From Mycobacterium sp. ACS4054 (lineage in GTDB: Bacteria; Actinomycetota; Actinomycetes; Mycobacteriales; Mycobacteriaceae): DNA of 64,000 nucleotides. Under the pieces are notes generated by a model. It had not been told where the DNA came from and searched no databases. It saw only the letters and a program-made list of their open reading frames with translations. Every line of letters starts with the position of its first letter. Position 1 is the stretch's first letter. This document shows positions 42,104 through 51,624 of this stretch, one piece after another. A program made the position numbers and the translations under genes. The DNA is taken from positions 1 to 64,000 of the forward strand of contig NZ_LZHV01000041.1 of assembly GCF_001667275.1 (NCBI RefSeq). Reading direction: 5' to 3'.

Positions 42104-44401
42104 TTACAGGCCGCTCGCCCGGACGGGAATCGTCATCTCGATCGCCGTGCCGGCACCCACCGGGCTGACCACGCGCATCTGGCCGCTCAGCGCCTCGATG
42201 CGGTCTTTGAGCCCGGTCAACCCCGAGCCCTTCCGGGAGTCGGCGCCACCGACCCCGTCGTCGGAGATGAACAGCGCGAGGCCATCACCGGTGGCATGCG
42301 CGCGCACCGCCACGTGGGTGGCCTGCGCGTGCTTGGCCGCGTTGGCCAGCGCCTCCGCAACCACGTAGTAGGCGGCGACCTCGACGGAGTCGGGCAGTCG
42401 TTGCTCGATCCCGACCTCGAGATCGACTGGCACCGTTGAGCGGCGGGCCAGCGTCTTCAGCGCCGCGGCCAACCCGCCTGTCGACAGAATCGCCGGATGG
42501 ATGCCCCGTGATATCTCCTGCAGCTCCTGGAATACACCGTTCAGCCCGGATACCGCTTCCGCTAGAACGCTTTTCACATCATCTTGCTCGGGCGGCATGG
42601 ATTCCTCCGCCAACCGCAGCTTGAGCCCGAGTGAGATCAGCCGCTGCTGGGCACCATCGTGAATGTCGCGCTCCAGCCGGCGGCGGGCGTGATCGGCGGC
42701 GGCCACGATCCTCGCCCGGGAGGCGATCAGCTCCTCGCGCGTGGTGGCGACGGCGGCCGCCGTCGCCACCAATTCGGCGAACTCGGCGATGCGCTCCTCG
42801 GTATCCGGCGGCAGCGGGTCGGGATCGTTCGTCGCCACCATGGCTATCCCCCACACCCGCTCGTCGACGACGATCGGGGCCCCCGTACGCGATCGGATAC
42901 CCAACTGCCGAATGCGGTCGGCGATGGGTCCCTGGGCGCCGTCCCAGCTGTCGATGCGCGCCGCGCGTCGCGTACTCAACACCCTCGACGAAACGTTGTC
43001 GCCCTCGGTGGTGAGCCGCTCACCGACTGGCAGGTGTGGCACTCCCGGGGCGCCGAATGAAGCGACGACGACGATCGCCGCCCCGTTGTCCTCGAACCGG
43101 AGCACCTCGGCGTTCGCCACATTCAGGCAACCGGCCATCTCCTCGGCGACCGCCGAGAACACCTCGGACTGACTCACTCCCCGCGCGACCAGCGTCGCCA
43201 CGCGGCGCAGGGCGGCCTGCTGTCTGGCCAACACGCTGAGGTTGTCGGCGAGCTCGCGCAGGCTGTCGCGGCTGGCCCGCAGTTGGGCCCTGGTGGCGGC
43301 GTTGGCAATCGCGGTCGCCACCAATTCCGCGAAATCGGCTAGTCGGGCCTCCGTGTCGCGCGGCAGCGGTCCGGAGCGCGACGCCACCCCCGCCACGCCC
43401 CACAAAGTTCCCGCCACCACGATCGGAACGGCGACCATCGATTGAATGCCGAGTTCGCGGATGAACGCCCCTGTCGCACCGGCCGCTTGGTCGTGGCTGT
43501 CCAGCCGGGCGGGGCGGCCGGTGCGCCGCACCATGGGGGCGACGTGATCCCCGTCCATCGTGAACCGCTCACCGACGGCCGGCGGGTTGGGCAATTCACG
43601 CTCGGCGCGCCCGAGGGCCTCGACGACGATCTCTTCGCCGTCGAATCGAGCCACCGTTGCGTTGTAGGCGTCCAGGCAGTCGGCCATCTCTTCGGCCACG
43701 GCGTTGAAAACCACCGCGGGGTCTGCCTCGCGGGCGACAAGTTCGGCCACCCGGCGCAATGCCGTCTGCTGCCGGGCCAGCTTCCGCAAGCTGTCGCGGC
43801 TGGCATCGAGCTGTTCTCGCGCCGCCATGTTGGACAGCGCGGTCGCCACCAGTTCGGCGAAATCGGCCATGCGAGCTTCGGTATCGGCCGGCAGTGGCGC
43901 GGTTGGCGACGCCACCGCGGCAACGCCCCACAGCCGCCCGCCCACCACGATGGGCACGCCCACCATGGCCTTGATGCCGATGCCGCGAATGCGGGCTGCC
44001 GCCGCACCGGCCACCTGGTCGTGGCTGTCCACCCTGGCGGGCCGGCCGGTGCGCCGAATGATCGCCGCGACATGATCACCGTCCAGCGGGAACCGATCAC
44101 CGACCACCGGCGGATTTGGCAACTGCGGTTCCGGTCGGCCAATCGCGGCGATGACGATGTCGTCGCCGTCGTAGCGAGCCACGGTAGCGTTGTGTGCTCC
44201 CAGGCAATCGGCCATCTCTTCGGCCACCGCGTTGAACACGACCGCGGGGTCCGCCTCGCGGGCGACAAGTTCGGCCACCCGGCGCAGGGCCGTCTGCTGC
44301 CGAGCGAGTTCACGCAGACTGTTGCGGCTCGCCTGCATCTCAGCCCGGGCGGGCGTCAACAGCCGCCGCAGCCGCGCAGCGGTCCGTCGCGGGCCACCCA
44401 T
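42104..44401 (-). CDS. Triple-GAF sensor histidine kinase (NarL-partner type)
   Basis: About 765 residues from ATG at 44401; starts up to 44539 remain possible. Three GAF domains lie at about 30-200, 206-376 and 385-560, each preceded by a helix LARQQxALRRVAxLVAR. GAF1 and GAF2 are nearly identical there and repeat with a 528-bp period. The HisKA_3 helix places the phospho-acceptor at His581 (ERDIHDGAQQRL), followed by a HATPase (NAAKHA, DDGVGG, GLTGLKDRI). There are no membrane segments, so it senses a soluble ligand, gas or redox state. It probably phosphorylates a NarL-type regulator such as 33059-33751. Confidence 0.88.
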   Translation of the reverse strand: MGGPRRTAARLRRLLTPARAEMQASRNSLRELARQQTALRRVAELVAREADPAVVFNAVAEEMADCLGAHNATVARYDGDDIVIAAIGRPEPQLPNPPVVGDRFPLDGDHVAAIIRRTGRPARVDSHDQVAGAAAARIRGIGIKAMVGVPIVVGGRLWGVAAVASPTAPLPADTEARMADFAELVATALSNMAAREQLDASRDSLRKLARQQTALRRVAELVAREADPAVVFNAVAEEMADCLDAYNATVARFDGEEIVVEALGRAERELPNPPAVGERFTMDGDHVAPMVRRTGRPARLDSHDQAAGATGAFIRELGIQSMVAVPIVVAGTLWGVAGVASRSGPLPRDTEARLADFAELVATAIANAATRAQLRASRDSLRELADNLSVLARQQAALRRVATLVARGVSQSEVFSAVAEEMAGCLNVANAEVLRFEDNGAAIVVVASFGAPGVPHLPVGERLTTEGDNVSSRVLSTRRAARIDSWDGAQGPIADRIRQLGIRSRTGAPIVVDERVWGIAMVATNDPDPLPPDTEERIAEFAELVATAAAVATTREELIASRARIVAAADHARRRLERDIHDGAQQRLISLGLKLRLAEESMPPEQDDVKSVLAEAVSGLNGVFQELQEISRGIHPAILSTGGLAAALKTLARRSTVPVDLEVGIEQRLPDSVEVAAYYVVAEALANAAKHAQATHVAVRAHATGDGLALFISDDGVGGADSRKGSGLTGLKDRIEALSGQMRVVSPVGAGTAIEMTIPVRASGL

Positions 44402-44899
44402 GGGGTTGGCGCCCGCGAATAATCGCCTCGGGAAGTCTCCCGCGCCCGGATGATGCCGGAGCGACACCTTGTCAGTATCTATCTTCTGGGCGCGGAGTAA
44501 ACCCCTTCCACACGCCTGGCACCGTGCCCGCCGCGACACATCCGGTCGGCATCATCGCACGGCGGCTCCCTTGTTGCTAATACCTTTGCACCCCAATATG
44601 TTTCGCTGAAGGCCGGGCACTGGCCCCGGCCATCGTGCGCCAAGCGCGACCGCCGACACGTCGCAATACAACGCGGGCTGACGATCGTCGAGCTCGGCGG
44701 CTCGGGGCCGCATTACTTGCTGGCGGTAATGGCCGTTTGGTGGTGGCCGTAACGACATGCCTTCGCCGTGTCCGCATGCTGTTAACAGAACCGCGACAGC
44801 AGGGCCTGCCGCGTAATCGCTTCGAAATAGCTGTTTTTCACCGATGAGACACAGCATCAAGAGTGAATTCCCTGCTGGGGTAGAACGATGGAGGACACC
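44402..44899. other. 498-bp gap between kinase and aldehyde dehydrogenase genes
   Basis: Divergent intergenic region, the longest in the window. It holds one strong hairpin: GGCCGGG (44611-44617) pairs with CCCGGCC (44625-44631) across a seven-base loop, with no T-run. A GGAGG at 44890-44894 serves the ATG at 44900. No credible small gene or known RNA family was seen. The leftward frames here are shadows of the dehydrogenase. Confidence 0.5.
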
Positions 44900-46288
44900 A
44901 TGGCATACCGGACCGTCAACCCGTACAACAACGAGGTCGTCGCGACGTTCAACGACCTTACCGACGCGGAGGCGATGAACCTTCTCGACCAGGCGCAGAA
45001 GACCTTTGAGTCGTGGAGCCAGACGTCGTACGCCGAGCGCGCCGAGTTGTGCCAGCGTGCCGCCGCCGTCCTCACCGAGCGGCCCGACGAGTTCGCCCGC
45101 CTGCTGACGCTGGAGATGGGCAAGCTGTACAAGGAGGCCCTCGGCGAGGTGGCGTTGAGCGCACACATCTTCGCCTACTACGCGGACAACGCGGAGAAGT
45201 TCCTCGCGCCCGAGCGCATCGACACGCTCAGCGTCAACGACAACGCGATGCTCGTCAGCCAGCCGCTCGGGGTGATCCTGGGCGTGCAGCCGTGGAACTT
45301 CCCCTTCTACCAGCTGGCGCGCGTGGCGGCCCCGAACCTGATGGCCGGCAACGTGGTCATGGTCAAGCACGCCTCCAATGTCCCCCAGGCCGCCGCCGCC
45401 TTCGAGCGGTTGCTGCTCGAGGCGGGTTTCCCCGAGGGCGCCTACACGAACCTGTTCGCAACCAAGGAGCAGATCAACCTGCTGATCGACGACCCGCGTG
45501 TGCGCGGTGTGTCGCTAACCGGCAGCGAGGGCGCCGGCAGCGTGGTCGCGGCCCGGGCCGGAAAGAACCTCAAGAAGTCCACCATGGAGCTGGGCGGCTC
45601 GGACGCGCTGATCGTGCTGGACGACGCCGACCTGGACAAGACCGTCCCGTGGGCGGTGTGGGGTCGGATGAACAACGGCGGTCAGTGCTGCGTCGCCGCC
45701 AAGCGGATCATCGTGGCCGACGAGATCGCCGATGAGTTCATGGAGAGGTTCAAGGCCGCACTCGCCGAGCTCAAGGCCGGTGACCCCTTCGACGAGACGA
45801 CGACCCTGCCGCCGATGTCAAGCCAGGGCGCGGCCGACGAGCTCAACGACAAGATCAAGGCGGCGGTCGAGGCCGGCGCGACGGCCATCCCGCTCGGTGA
45901 GCCGGTGCCGACCACGGGTGCGTTCGTGCAGCCGACCATCCTGACTGGCCTGACGCCCGACAACCCCGCGTACTACCAGGAGTTCTTCGGGCCGGTCGCA
46001 CTGTTCTTCCGCGCCACCAGCGAGGACGACGCCGTGCGGCTGGCAAACGACTCGCGCTTCGGGCTCGGCGGTTCGGTGTTCACCCAGGACCCCGAGCGTG
46101 GGGTTGAGGTGGCCAAGCGGATCGAGACCGGCATGGTGTTCGTCAACCACCCCACCTGGACCAAGCCGGATCTGCCTTTCGGCGGAGTCAAGCTGTCCGG
46201 CTATGGGCACGAACTCTCCGGCATCGGCATCGCGGAGTTCGTCAACAAGAAGTTGATCAACGTCGTGCCGATCGACGCGCCCGAGTAG
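44900..46288 (+). CDS. NAD-type aldehyde dehydrogenase (succinate-semialdehyde DH-like) paired with pyruvate decarboxylase
   Basis: A 462-residue aldehyde dehydrogenase. The general base Glu is in MELGGSD, the nucleophile Cys in GGQCCV, and Asn in QPWNFPFYQ. By length and sequence it is closest to GabD1/YneI-type succinate-semialdehyde dehydrogenases. ATG at 44900 was chosen because GGAGG lies six bases before it; ATG at 44888 is also in frame. Pyruvate decarboxylase follows 39 bases later, so its substrate in vivo may be acetaldehyde, giving acetate and NADH. The divergent kinase gene lies upstream. Confidence 0.88.
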   Translation: MAYRTVNPYNNEVVATFNDLTDAEAMNLLDQAQKTFESWSQTSYAERAELCQRAAAVLTERPDEFARLLTLEMGKLYKEALGEVALSAHIFAYYADNAEKFLAPERIDTLSVNDNAMLVSQPLGVILGVQPWNFPFYQLARVAAPNLMAGNVVMVKHASNVPQAAAAFERLLLEAGFPEGAYTNLFATKEQINLLIDDPRVRGVSLTGSEGAGSVVAARAGKNLKKSTMELGGSDALIVLDDADLDKTVPWAVWGRMNNGGQCCVAAKRIIVADEIADEFMERFKAALAELKAGDPFDETTTLPPMSSQGAADELNDKIKAAVEAGATAIPLGEPVPTTGAFVQPTILTGLTPDNPAYYQEFFGPVALFFRATSEDDAVRLANDSRFGLGGSVFTQDPERGVEVAKRIETGMVFVNHPTWTKPDLPFGGVKLSGYGHELSGIGIAEFVNKKLINVVPIDAPE

Positions 46289-46327
46289 ACCAATTCCCGA
46301 GTGGCTCAACGCAAAAGGAAGGCAATC

Positions 46328-48028
46328 ATGGCTGACTTCACCGTGGGGAAGTACCTCGCGAAACGGTTCGAGCAGATCGGGCTGAAGCACTACTTCATGG
46401 TCCCCGGCGACTACAACCTCGTCCTGCTCGACGAGCTGCTGGAGAACGAGAACGTCGAGCAGATCGGTTGTTGCAACGAACTCAACGCCGCCTACGCCGC
46501 CGAGGGCTACGCCCGGGTGAACGGGGTCGGCGCCGTGCTCACCACGTTCAACGTCGGGGCGTACTCCGCGCTGAACGGGGTGGCCGGCGCCCACGCCGAA
46601 CGCCTGCCGGTGATCATGGTGTCGTCGAGCCCCAACACCAACGACGCGGGTGAAAATCACATCCTGCACCACACGGTTGGCACGCACGACTTCACCGCGC
46701 AATATGAGGTGTTCCGTCAGGTCACGTGCGCGGCGGTGCGCATCCAGCACCCCGACAACGCGCCCGCCATGATCGACTACGCGATCAGCACCGCGCTGCG
46801 CGAGCGCAAGCCCGCCTACATCGAGATTCCGTGCAACCTGTCGGCCGCGCCATGTGCCGCTCCGGCTCCGTTCGCGGAGTTGCCCGACTGGCAGCCAAGC
46901 AACGCGCGCACGCTCGCCGACGCCGTCGCGCGGGCCACCGACCTAATCGCCCAGGCGAAGAAGCCGATCCTGCTGGCCGGGGTGCACCTGCGCTCCTACG
47001 GCGCCATCGACGCCTTCCGCGAGCTGGCCGAGGCGCTGGGCTGCGCGGTGGCGGTGATGCCGAACGCGAAAGGATTCTTCCCCGAGGATCACCCGCAATA
47101 CGCCGGGATCTACTGGGGTGAGGTGAGCAGCCCGCAGTGCCAGGCCATCGTCGACTGGTCCGACCTGATCGTGGCCGCCGGTCCGGTGTTCAACGACTAC
47201 ACCACGGTTGGCTACAGCGCGTTGCCGCCGCGGAAGCGCATGATCAACGCCGAACCCCGGGTCGTGCGGTTCCCCGACGCGGAGTTCACCGGAGTGGCGC
47301 TGGCCGACTTCCTGTCCGACCTCGCAAAGAAGGTGCAAGCCAACGACGCGACCCTGACGCAGTACAAGCGCCTCAGGGGGACGGCAGCGGTGGCGCCCCG
47401 GCCGGCGGCCGACGACCCGTCGGCGCCGCTGAGCCGGGTCGAGATGTGGCGCCAGATCGAGGAAGAGCTGGACTCCAACACCACCCTGTTGGTGGAGACC
47501 GGTGACTCCTGGCTCAACGGCATGTACACGCGACTGCCCGGTGGCGCCCGGTTCGAGATCGAGATGCAGTGGGGCTCGATCGGCTGGTCCGTGCCCGCCA
47601 GCTTCGGCTACGCGATGGGGCTCGAGGACGACCGTCGGCTGGTCTCGGTCATCGGCGACGGATCATTTCAACTGACGGCCCAAGAGGTCTCGAACATGAT
47701 CCGCCACCGGCAGGAGATCGTGATCTTTCTGGTCAACAACCGCGGGTACGTGATCGAGTCGGCAATCCACGACGGTCCCTACAACTACTACAAGAATTGG
47801 GATTACGCCGGGCTGGTCGACGTGTTCAACGCCGAGGACGGCGGCGGCCTGGGGCTGAAGGCAACCACCGCAGCGGAATTGGCCGAGGCGATCGAGAAAG
47901 CACGCGCCCACAAGGGCGGTCCGGTGCTGATCGAGTGCGAGATCCCCAACGACGACGCCAGTCCCGAGCTGATCTCGTGGGGATCGAAAGTGGCGCGGGT
48001 CAATTCGCGCCCGGACCCGCGGTTCTGA
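46328..48028 (+). CDS. pdc: Pyruvate decarboxylase, thiamine diphosphate-dependent
   Basis: A 566-residue enzyme that aligns by eye along its length with Zymomonas pyruvate decarboxylase. All five catalytic residues are present: Asp28 (GDYN), Glu51 (CCNEL), His114-His115 (ILHHT) and the Glu of GYVIE. The two pocket isoleucines around that Glu (VIESAI) and the Trp in EMQWGSIGWS are kept, which favours pyruvate over larger keto acids. The ThDP motif is GDGSFQLTAQE...NN. It should make acetaldehyde and CO2. ATG at 46328; it is co-oriented with the aldehyde dehydrogenase. Confidence 0.92.
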   Translation: MADFTVGKYLAKRFEQIGLKHYFMVPGDYNLVLLDELLENENVEQIGCCNELNAAYAAEGYARVNGVGAVLTTFNVGAYSALNGVAGAHAERLPVIMVSSSPNTNDAGENHILHHTVGTHDFTAQYEVFRQVTCAAVRIQHPDNAPAMIDYAISTALRERKPAYIEIPCNLSAAPCAAPAPFAELPDWQPSNARTLADAVARATDLIAQAKKPILLAGVHLRSYGAIDAFRELAEALGCAVAVMPNAKGFFPEDHPQYAGIYWGEVSSPQCQAIVDWSDLIVAAGPVFNDYTTVGYSALPPRKRMINAEPRVVRFPDAEFTGVALADFLSDLAKKVQANDATLTQYKRLRGTAAVAPRPAADDPSAPLSRVEMWRQIEEELDSNTTLLVETGDSWLNGMYTRLPGGARFEIEMQWGSIGWSVPASFGYAMGLEDDRRLVSVIGDGSFQLTAQEVSNMIRHRQEIVIFLVNNRGYVIESAIHDGPYNYYKNWDYAGLVDVFNAEDGGGLGLKATTAAELAEAIEKARAHKGGPVLIECEIPNDDASPELISWGSKVARVNSRPDPRF

Positions 48029-48060
48029 CGAACGAGCTGACGCGAGATGCTCGCCGATAG

Positions 48061-48112
48061 GTGAGTCGACCGGCAGCACGCCGCAACGCGCATGATGCTG
48101 CCGGTCCCTCAC
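48061..48112 (+). terminator. Large inverted repeat after pdc
   Basis: GACCGGCAGCA (48068-48078) pairs exactly with TGCTGCCGGTC (48096-48106). GTGAG (48061-48065) and CTCAC (48108-48112) extend the stem beyond small bulges. It starts 33 bases after the pdc stop. There is no T-run. Confidence 0.5.
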
Positions 48113-48170
48113 CGCGGCATGTGTAGGTCGGCGCGAGCGCAGCGTTTAGCACGGCCGAAGGCGACCTCAC

Positions 48171-48290
48171 TTACTTTCGCAGGCTCTTAGACTCACCGAT
48201 CTCCATGGTGCCCGGATGAGACACCAGCACGTAACCGGCGCAGCCCCAAACAATCGGAACGATCGCGAACAGGCCGTACATCGCTGTCAT
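48171..48290 (-). CDS. Small single-pass membrane protein, 39 residues
   Basis: ATG at 48290 is preceded by AGGGGA. The peptide is one membrane helix (LFAIVPIVWGCAGYVLV) with a short charged tail (TMEIGESKSLRK). The frame continues to 48389, but the added residues do not look coding. It is alone in a 470-bp interval between the pdc gene and the sulfatase. Function unknown. Confidence 0.5.
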   Translation of the reverse strand: MTAMYGLFAIVPIVWGCAGYVLVSHPGTMEIGESKSLRK

Positions 48291-48497
48291 GACGTCCCCT
48301 TTTGTCAGGTGCAAGAGCCTTGCGCATCCTGCTCGATGCCTTTCAGACTCGCCCTCTGCGACAGCGATGTCGCCGCGGCTAACCCCCATCGACCGGGCCC
48401 ACTAGCGGGAGAACTCGCTACCTGCCAGCAGGCATACCGATACCGTTCGACGGCCGCATCCTGCCGGCCAGGCCGGAGCAGACCTGCCGGCAGGATT

Positions 48498-50315
48498 TCA
48501 GCGACCGAGCACGGCCGTGACGAGGCGTTTCAGCCTCGACGCCCGTGATGTGGACGGCCGGCGAGATGCGTACGGCCAGGGCCGGTTCCGCTCGGGGACC
48601 GACTCGGCCCGGGCATGCTTGAGCCGCGTCCGCAGGTGCTGACGCAGGGCATGCAGGTCCGGATCGGTCCACCGGTTGATCGCTTCGATCGGATCGTCCG
48701 TCAGGTCGTACAGCTCCCACTGGTCGTCAAGGGGGGACGTCCGATACGCCTCTCCGCCAAGCCCGTTGGCCGCCAGTTGCCGCACGCCCGGTTCCGTCCA
48801 GGTACTCGGATCGTCGAAGGTGCGGACCAGCTTCCACAGATGGCCGGCGCCGCCGGAAGCCGTCGGCTCGTCGACGCGGATCACCAGGCCCTCGAAGTTG
48901 GTGGCGGTGTGGGCCGGGACCCGGATGCGCAGCGGCGCGGGCGGATTGACCGTCCGCTTCAGCCGGCGGGCCAATCCCGAAGCGCCGCTGTCCCCTTCGA
49001 GCATGTTGTCCCGGGTCATCAGGTAGACGGCGCGGGCCTCGTCGGCCGGGGCACCGTCGACGACCGGCATGAGGTTACGCCCGGGGAGTCGATGCACTTC
49101 CGAGAACGACTCGGCCAGCGCGGCGGCCGCCGCCGCGACGTCGACGCCCGCGGCGGCCAACAGGGTGGGGACCACGTCGACGTGTGAGGTCGGCGCCGTG
49201 ACGAGCCGTGGCCGGGTCGAGCGCGCGCCGACGCGCGCGATGACGAAGGGCACGCGGGTGGCCTCGTCGTACAGGTTGAACCATTTCTGGTGCAGCCCCC
49301 CATGCGCGCCCAGCAGATCGCCGTGGTCGGCCGTGCGCACCAATACCGCGTCGCCCGAACCACTCTCGGTGACGGCCCGCCTGACCCGATCGATCGGTCC
49401 GTCCACCTCGGCATGCAGCCGGTAGTACAGGTCGCGGTAACGCTGCGCATCGCGCCGGTAGGTTCGCTCGATCGCCGCCGCGGGGCCATAGCCGGAGTAG
49501 TAGGCCTCGCGGAAGGCGATCTGCGCCGCCGGTTTCCCCGACAGGTCCTCGTCCGCGGTGGGCGCGGCGGGCACCGCGGGTGGATCAAGCGGCGACGGTT
49601 TCACCGGACCCCGCCGCGACCACGTCGGGAACAACACGATGTCGTGAGGGTTGACGAAGCTGGCGACCAGCAGGAACGGGCGCGACGCGGCGGGGTCGCC
49701 GGCGCGGCGGCGGGCGTAGCGGTCGCCGAGCCACGCGACCACCCGGTCGGCGATCAGCGGGTCGCGGCGGATGCCGGCGTCGGCGAGCGCCGCCCCGTGC
49801 GGCTCCGGGCCGACCCAGCCGGAGAACCCGTATGGCCCCAGCGGGTCTGCGCCCAGGTAGCTCCGCACCGCGGCGGCGTCGACGACACCGTTCTCGTCAT
49901 TGGTGGCCAGCGGCCGAGAAGTCTTCGGGTCGATGAGGTCGGCGTGCGAGATGTGCCACTTGCCGTCGTAGTGGGTGTCGTATCCGGCCGCGCGGAACCA
50001 GTTGCCGAGCGTGGGGACCTCGCCCTGGCGAAGCCAGCGCATGCGCGAATCGTCAGCCGTCTTGCCGATGCCGTCGGTTTGGGTGACGCCGTGCAGGTCG
50101 GGGTAGTGCCCCGTGAAAATCGTTGGGCGGCTTGGCACGCAGGCCAGCGAGCCGGTGTAGTGCCGGGCGAAACTGACGCCGTGGTCGTCGAACCACTTGC
50201 GGCCGGTCAGCGTCCGGTCGCGCCAGGCGAGCACGTCGGGCGCCTCGTACGGCGGCACCGCGCGTTCCTCGTCGGTCATGACGACGATGACGTCGGGGCG
50301 ATCAGACACGGGCAT
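48498..50315 (-). CDS. Type I sulfatase
   Basis: A 605-residue alkaline-phosphatase-fold sulfatase. The formylglycine motif is ACVPSRPTIFTG near residue 60, whose Cys should be oxidised by a formylglycine-generating enzyme. The N-terminal metal site reads VVMTDEERA, with Glu in place of the second Asp. DGKWHIS near residue 117 and VRTADHGDLLGAHG near residue 330 are further active-site segments. There is no signal peptide, so it is cytosolic. It overlaps the SRPBCC gene by 14 bases. The substrate, possibly a sulfated lipid or steroid, is unknown. Confidence 0.88.
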   Translation of the reverse strand: MPVSDRPDVIVVMTDEERAVPPYEAPDVLAWRDRTLTGRKWFDDHGVSFARHYTGSLACVPSRPTIFTGHYPDLHGVTQTDGIGKTADDSRMRWLRQGEVPTLGNWFRAAGYDTHYDGKWHISHADLIDPKTSRPLATNDENGVVDAAAVRSYLGADPLGPYGFSGWVGPEPHGAALADAGIRRDPLIADRVVAWLGDRYARRRAGDPAASRPFLLVASFVNPHDIVLFPTWSRRGPVKPSPLDPPAVPAAPTADEDLSGKPAAQIAFREAYYSGYGPAAAIERTYRRDAQRYRDLYYRLHAEVDGPIDRVRRAVTESGSGDAVLVRTADHGDLLGAHGGLHQKWFNLYDEATRVPFVIARVGARSTRPRLVTAPTSHVDVVPTLLAAAGVDVAAAAAALAESFSEVHRLPGRNLMPVVDGAPADEARAVYLMTRDNMLEGDSGASGLARRLKRTVNPPAPLRIRVPAHTATNFEGLVIRVDEPTASGGAGHLWKLVRTFDDPSTWTEPGVRQLAANGLGGEAYRTSPLDDQWELYDLTDDPIEAINRWTDPDLHALRQHLRTRLKHARAESVPERNRPWPYASRRPSTSRASRLKRLVTAVLGR

Positions 50316-50751
50316 GCTCCAATCGATTCGCGAGCCCGGCGAGCATCACCGCGGACTGCCGTGCCAGGAAGCGGCACAGGAGCCGCTCGGCCACCCTTTG
50401 CGTTGGGCGCGGCCCGATTTCGACGGTGCTGGTCAGCGTCACCAGGGTGTCCGCGGCGGCCGGTTCCAGCGTCCAGCGGTTGGCTACCCGGCACAGGCGG
50501 CTGGGCAAGCCCTCGATGTCATAGCCGAGGGCACGGGGCGGGTCGAACTCGGTGATGCGCTCGACGAGGGCGTCGCGCTTGACCTGCACCCGCCGGGTGG
50601 TGCCGACCGGGTTCCCGTCCGGTCCGGAATACAGGATGCACGAGTGGTCGACGTTGCCGGCCCAGGAACTGATGGACCCGAAGTCCGCGAGCGTTTCCCA
50701 GATGTCGCCGATGCGCGCCGCGATGGTGCGGGTCCGGTGAATGTCGGCCAC
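50302..50751 (-). CDS. SRPBCC (START/polyketide-cyclase-like) protein
   Basis: A 149-residue protein with the SRPBCC helix-grip pattern: a first strand (HRTRTIAARIGDIWETLADFG), a central sheet with TTRRVQVKR, and a long C-terminal helix (RLLCRFLARQSAVMLAGLANRL, in parts). Such proteins bind hydrophobic ligands or cyclise polyketides. It starts 21 bases after the EcfT stop and overlaps the sulfatase start, so ABC, EcfT, SRPBCC and sulfatase genes may form one operon. Confidence 0.75.
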   Translation of the reverse strand: MADIHRTRTIAARIGDIWETLADFGSISSWAGNVDHSCILYSGPDGNPVGTTRRVQVKRDALVERITEFDPPRALGYDIEGLPSRLCRVANRWTLEPAAADTLVTLTSTVEIGPRPTQRVAERLLCRFLARQSAVMLAGLANRLEHARV

Positions 50752-50772
50752 CCGCTCACGCTACGCGACGGG

Positions 50773-51624
50773 CTAGCGAGTCAGGTGGAATATGGTCTCG
50801 ATCGCCACGGCCGCGGCGCTGACCGCAATGGTCACCGCGAGCGTGGCCCAGTCCCCCAGTTTCGGCCGGGCCGGAGCGGCCGAGAGTTGACCGATGCCGC
50901 CGCGAGCGGTGATCGCGTCGCCCATCTCATCGGCGCGGCGCAGCGTCACCACGATGGCGGCGGCCACCAAATCGATCGAGTTGCCCGCCGTCTGCCGCAC
51001 CCGCGCCTTGCGCGTCGGCGGCATGTGATTGGGCCGCAACCGCCGAGCGGCGTAGAGCACCTGGAACTCGTCGATCAGCAGCGGGAAGGCGCGCAGCGCC
51101 AGAGCCAGGGCCACCGCCCACTCGTCAACGGGAATCCGCAACCACTTGAAGGGGCGGCCCAAAACCGCCAAGGCCGGGGCGATTTCGGCGACATTGGTGG
51201 TCCAGGAGACCATCGCGCCCAGCCCGAGCAACACGATGGACAGCGCGGTGATCCGCAAGAAGTTCAGCGCCCCACCCAGCCACACATGAACCCCGCCGAT
51301 CGACACCATTGGGCTGCCACCGGCGAGCGCGGCCGTCACAAAACCCAGCGCCATGAGGATCCACAGCCACCGCGGAATCGACGGCAGCGCACCGCGGGGG
51401 ATGTGACCGATCCAGACCGCCGCCGCCACCAGCGCCGCCACCGACCCGATCGTCACCCAACCCGGATACAGGGTCAGCAGCACCGAAACCCCAAATACCA
51501 CCAGCAGTTTGGTGCCGGCCCACAGGTCATGAATGGGCGACCCGCCGGGCACGGGAACCAACAGCACCACCGGGCGAGAAGTGCGCCGCTTCTGCGCCGG
51601 CGCGGAGGCGGAGGTCGCGGTCAC
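50773..51624 (-). CDS. ECF transporter T component (CbiQ/EcfT-like)
   Basis: A 283-residue membrane protein of the EcfT/CbiQ family, the Rv2325c counterpart. It has about five to six hydrophobic segments. The cytosolic coupling helices show Ala-Arg motifs, here YAARRLRPN and [15 protein letters not shown]. It anchors the two ATPase domains and the substrate-binding component of an energy-coupling-factor importer for a vitamin or metal. GTG at 51624 overlaps the stop of the ATPase gene (GTGA). Confidence 0.85.
   Translation of the reverse strand: MTATSASAPAQKRRTSRPVVLLVPVPGGSPIHDLWAGTKLLVVFGVSVLLTLYPGWVTIGSVAALVAAAVWIGHIPRGALPSIPRWLWILMALGFVTAALAGGSPMVSIGGVHVWLGGALNFLRITALSIVLLGLGAMVSWTTNVAEIAPALAVLGRPFKWLRIPVDEWAVALALALRAFPLLIDEFQVLYAARRLRPNHMPPTRKARVRQTAGNSIDLVAAAIVVTLRRADEMGDAITARGGIGQLSAAPARPKLGDWATLAVTIAVSAAAVAIETIFHLTR

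Noticed and set aside
44611..44631. Hairpin in the kinase/dehydrogenase gap as a terminator
   Set aside because: Both adjacent genes point away from it, so there is nothing to terminate; kept only as part of the gap description.
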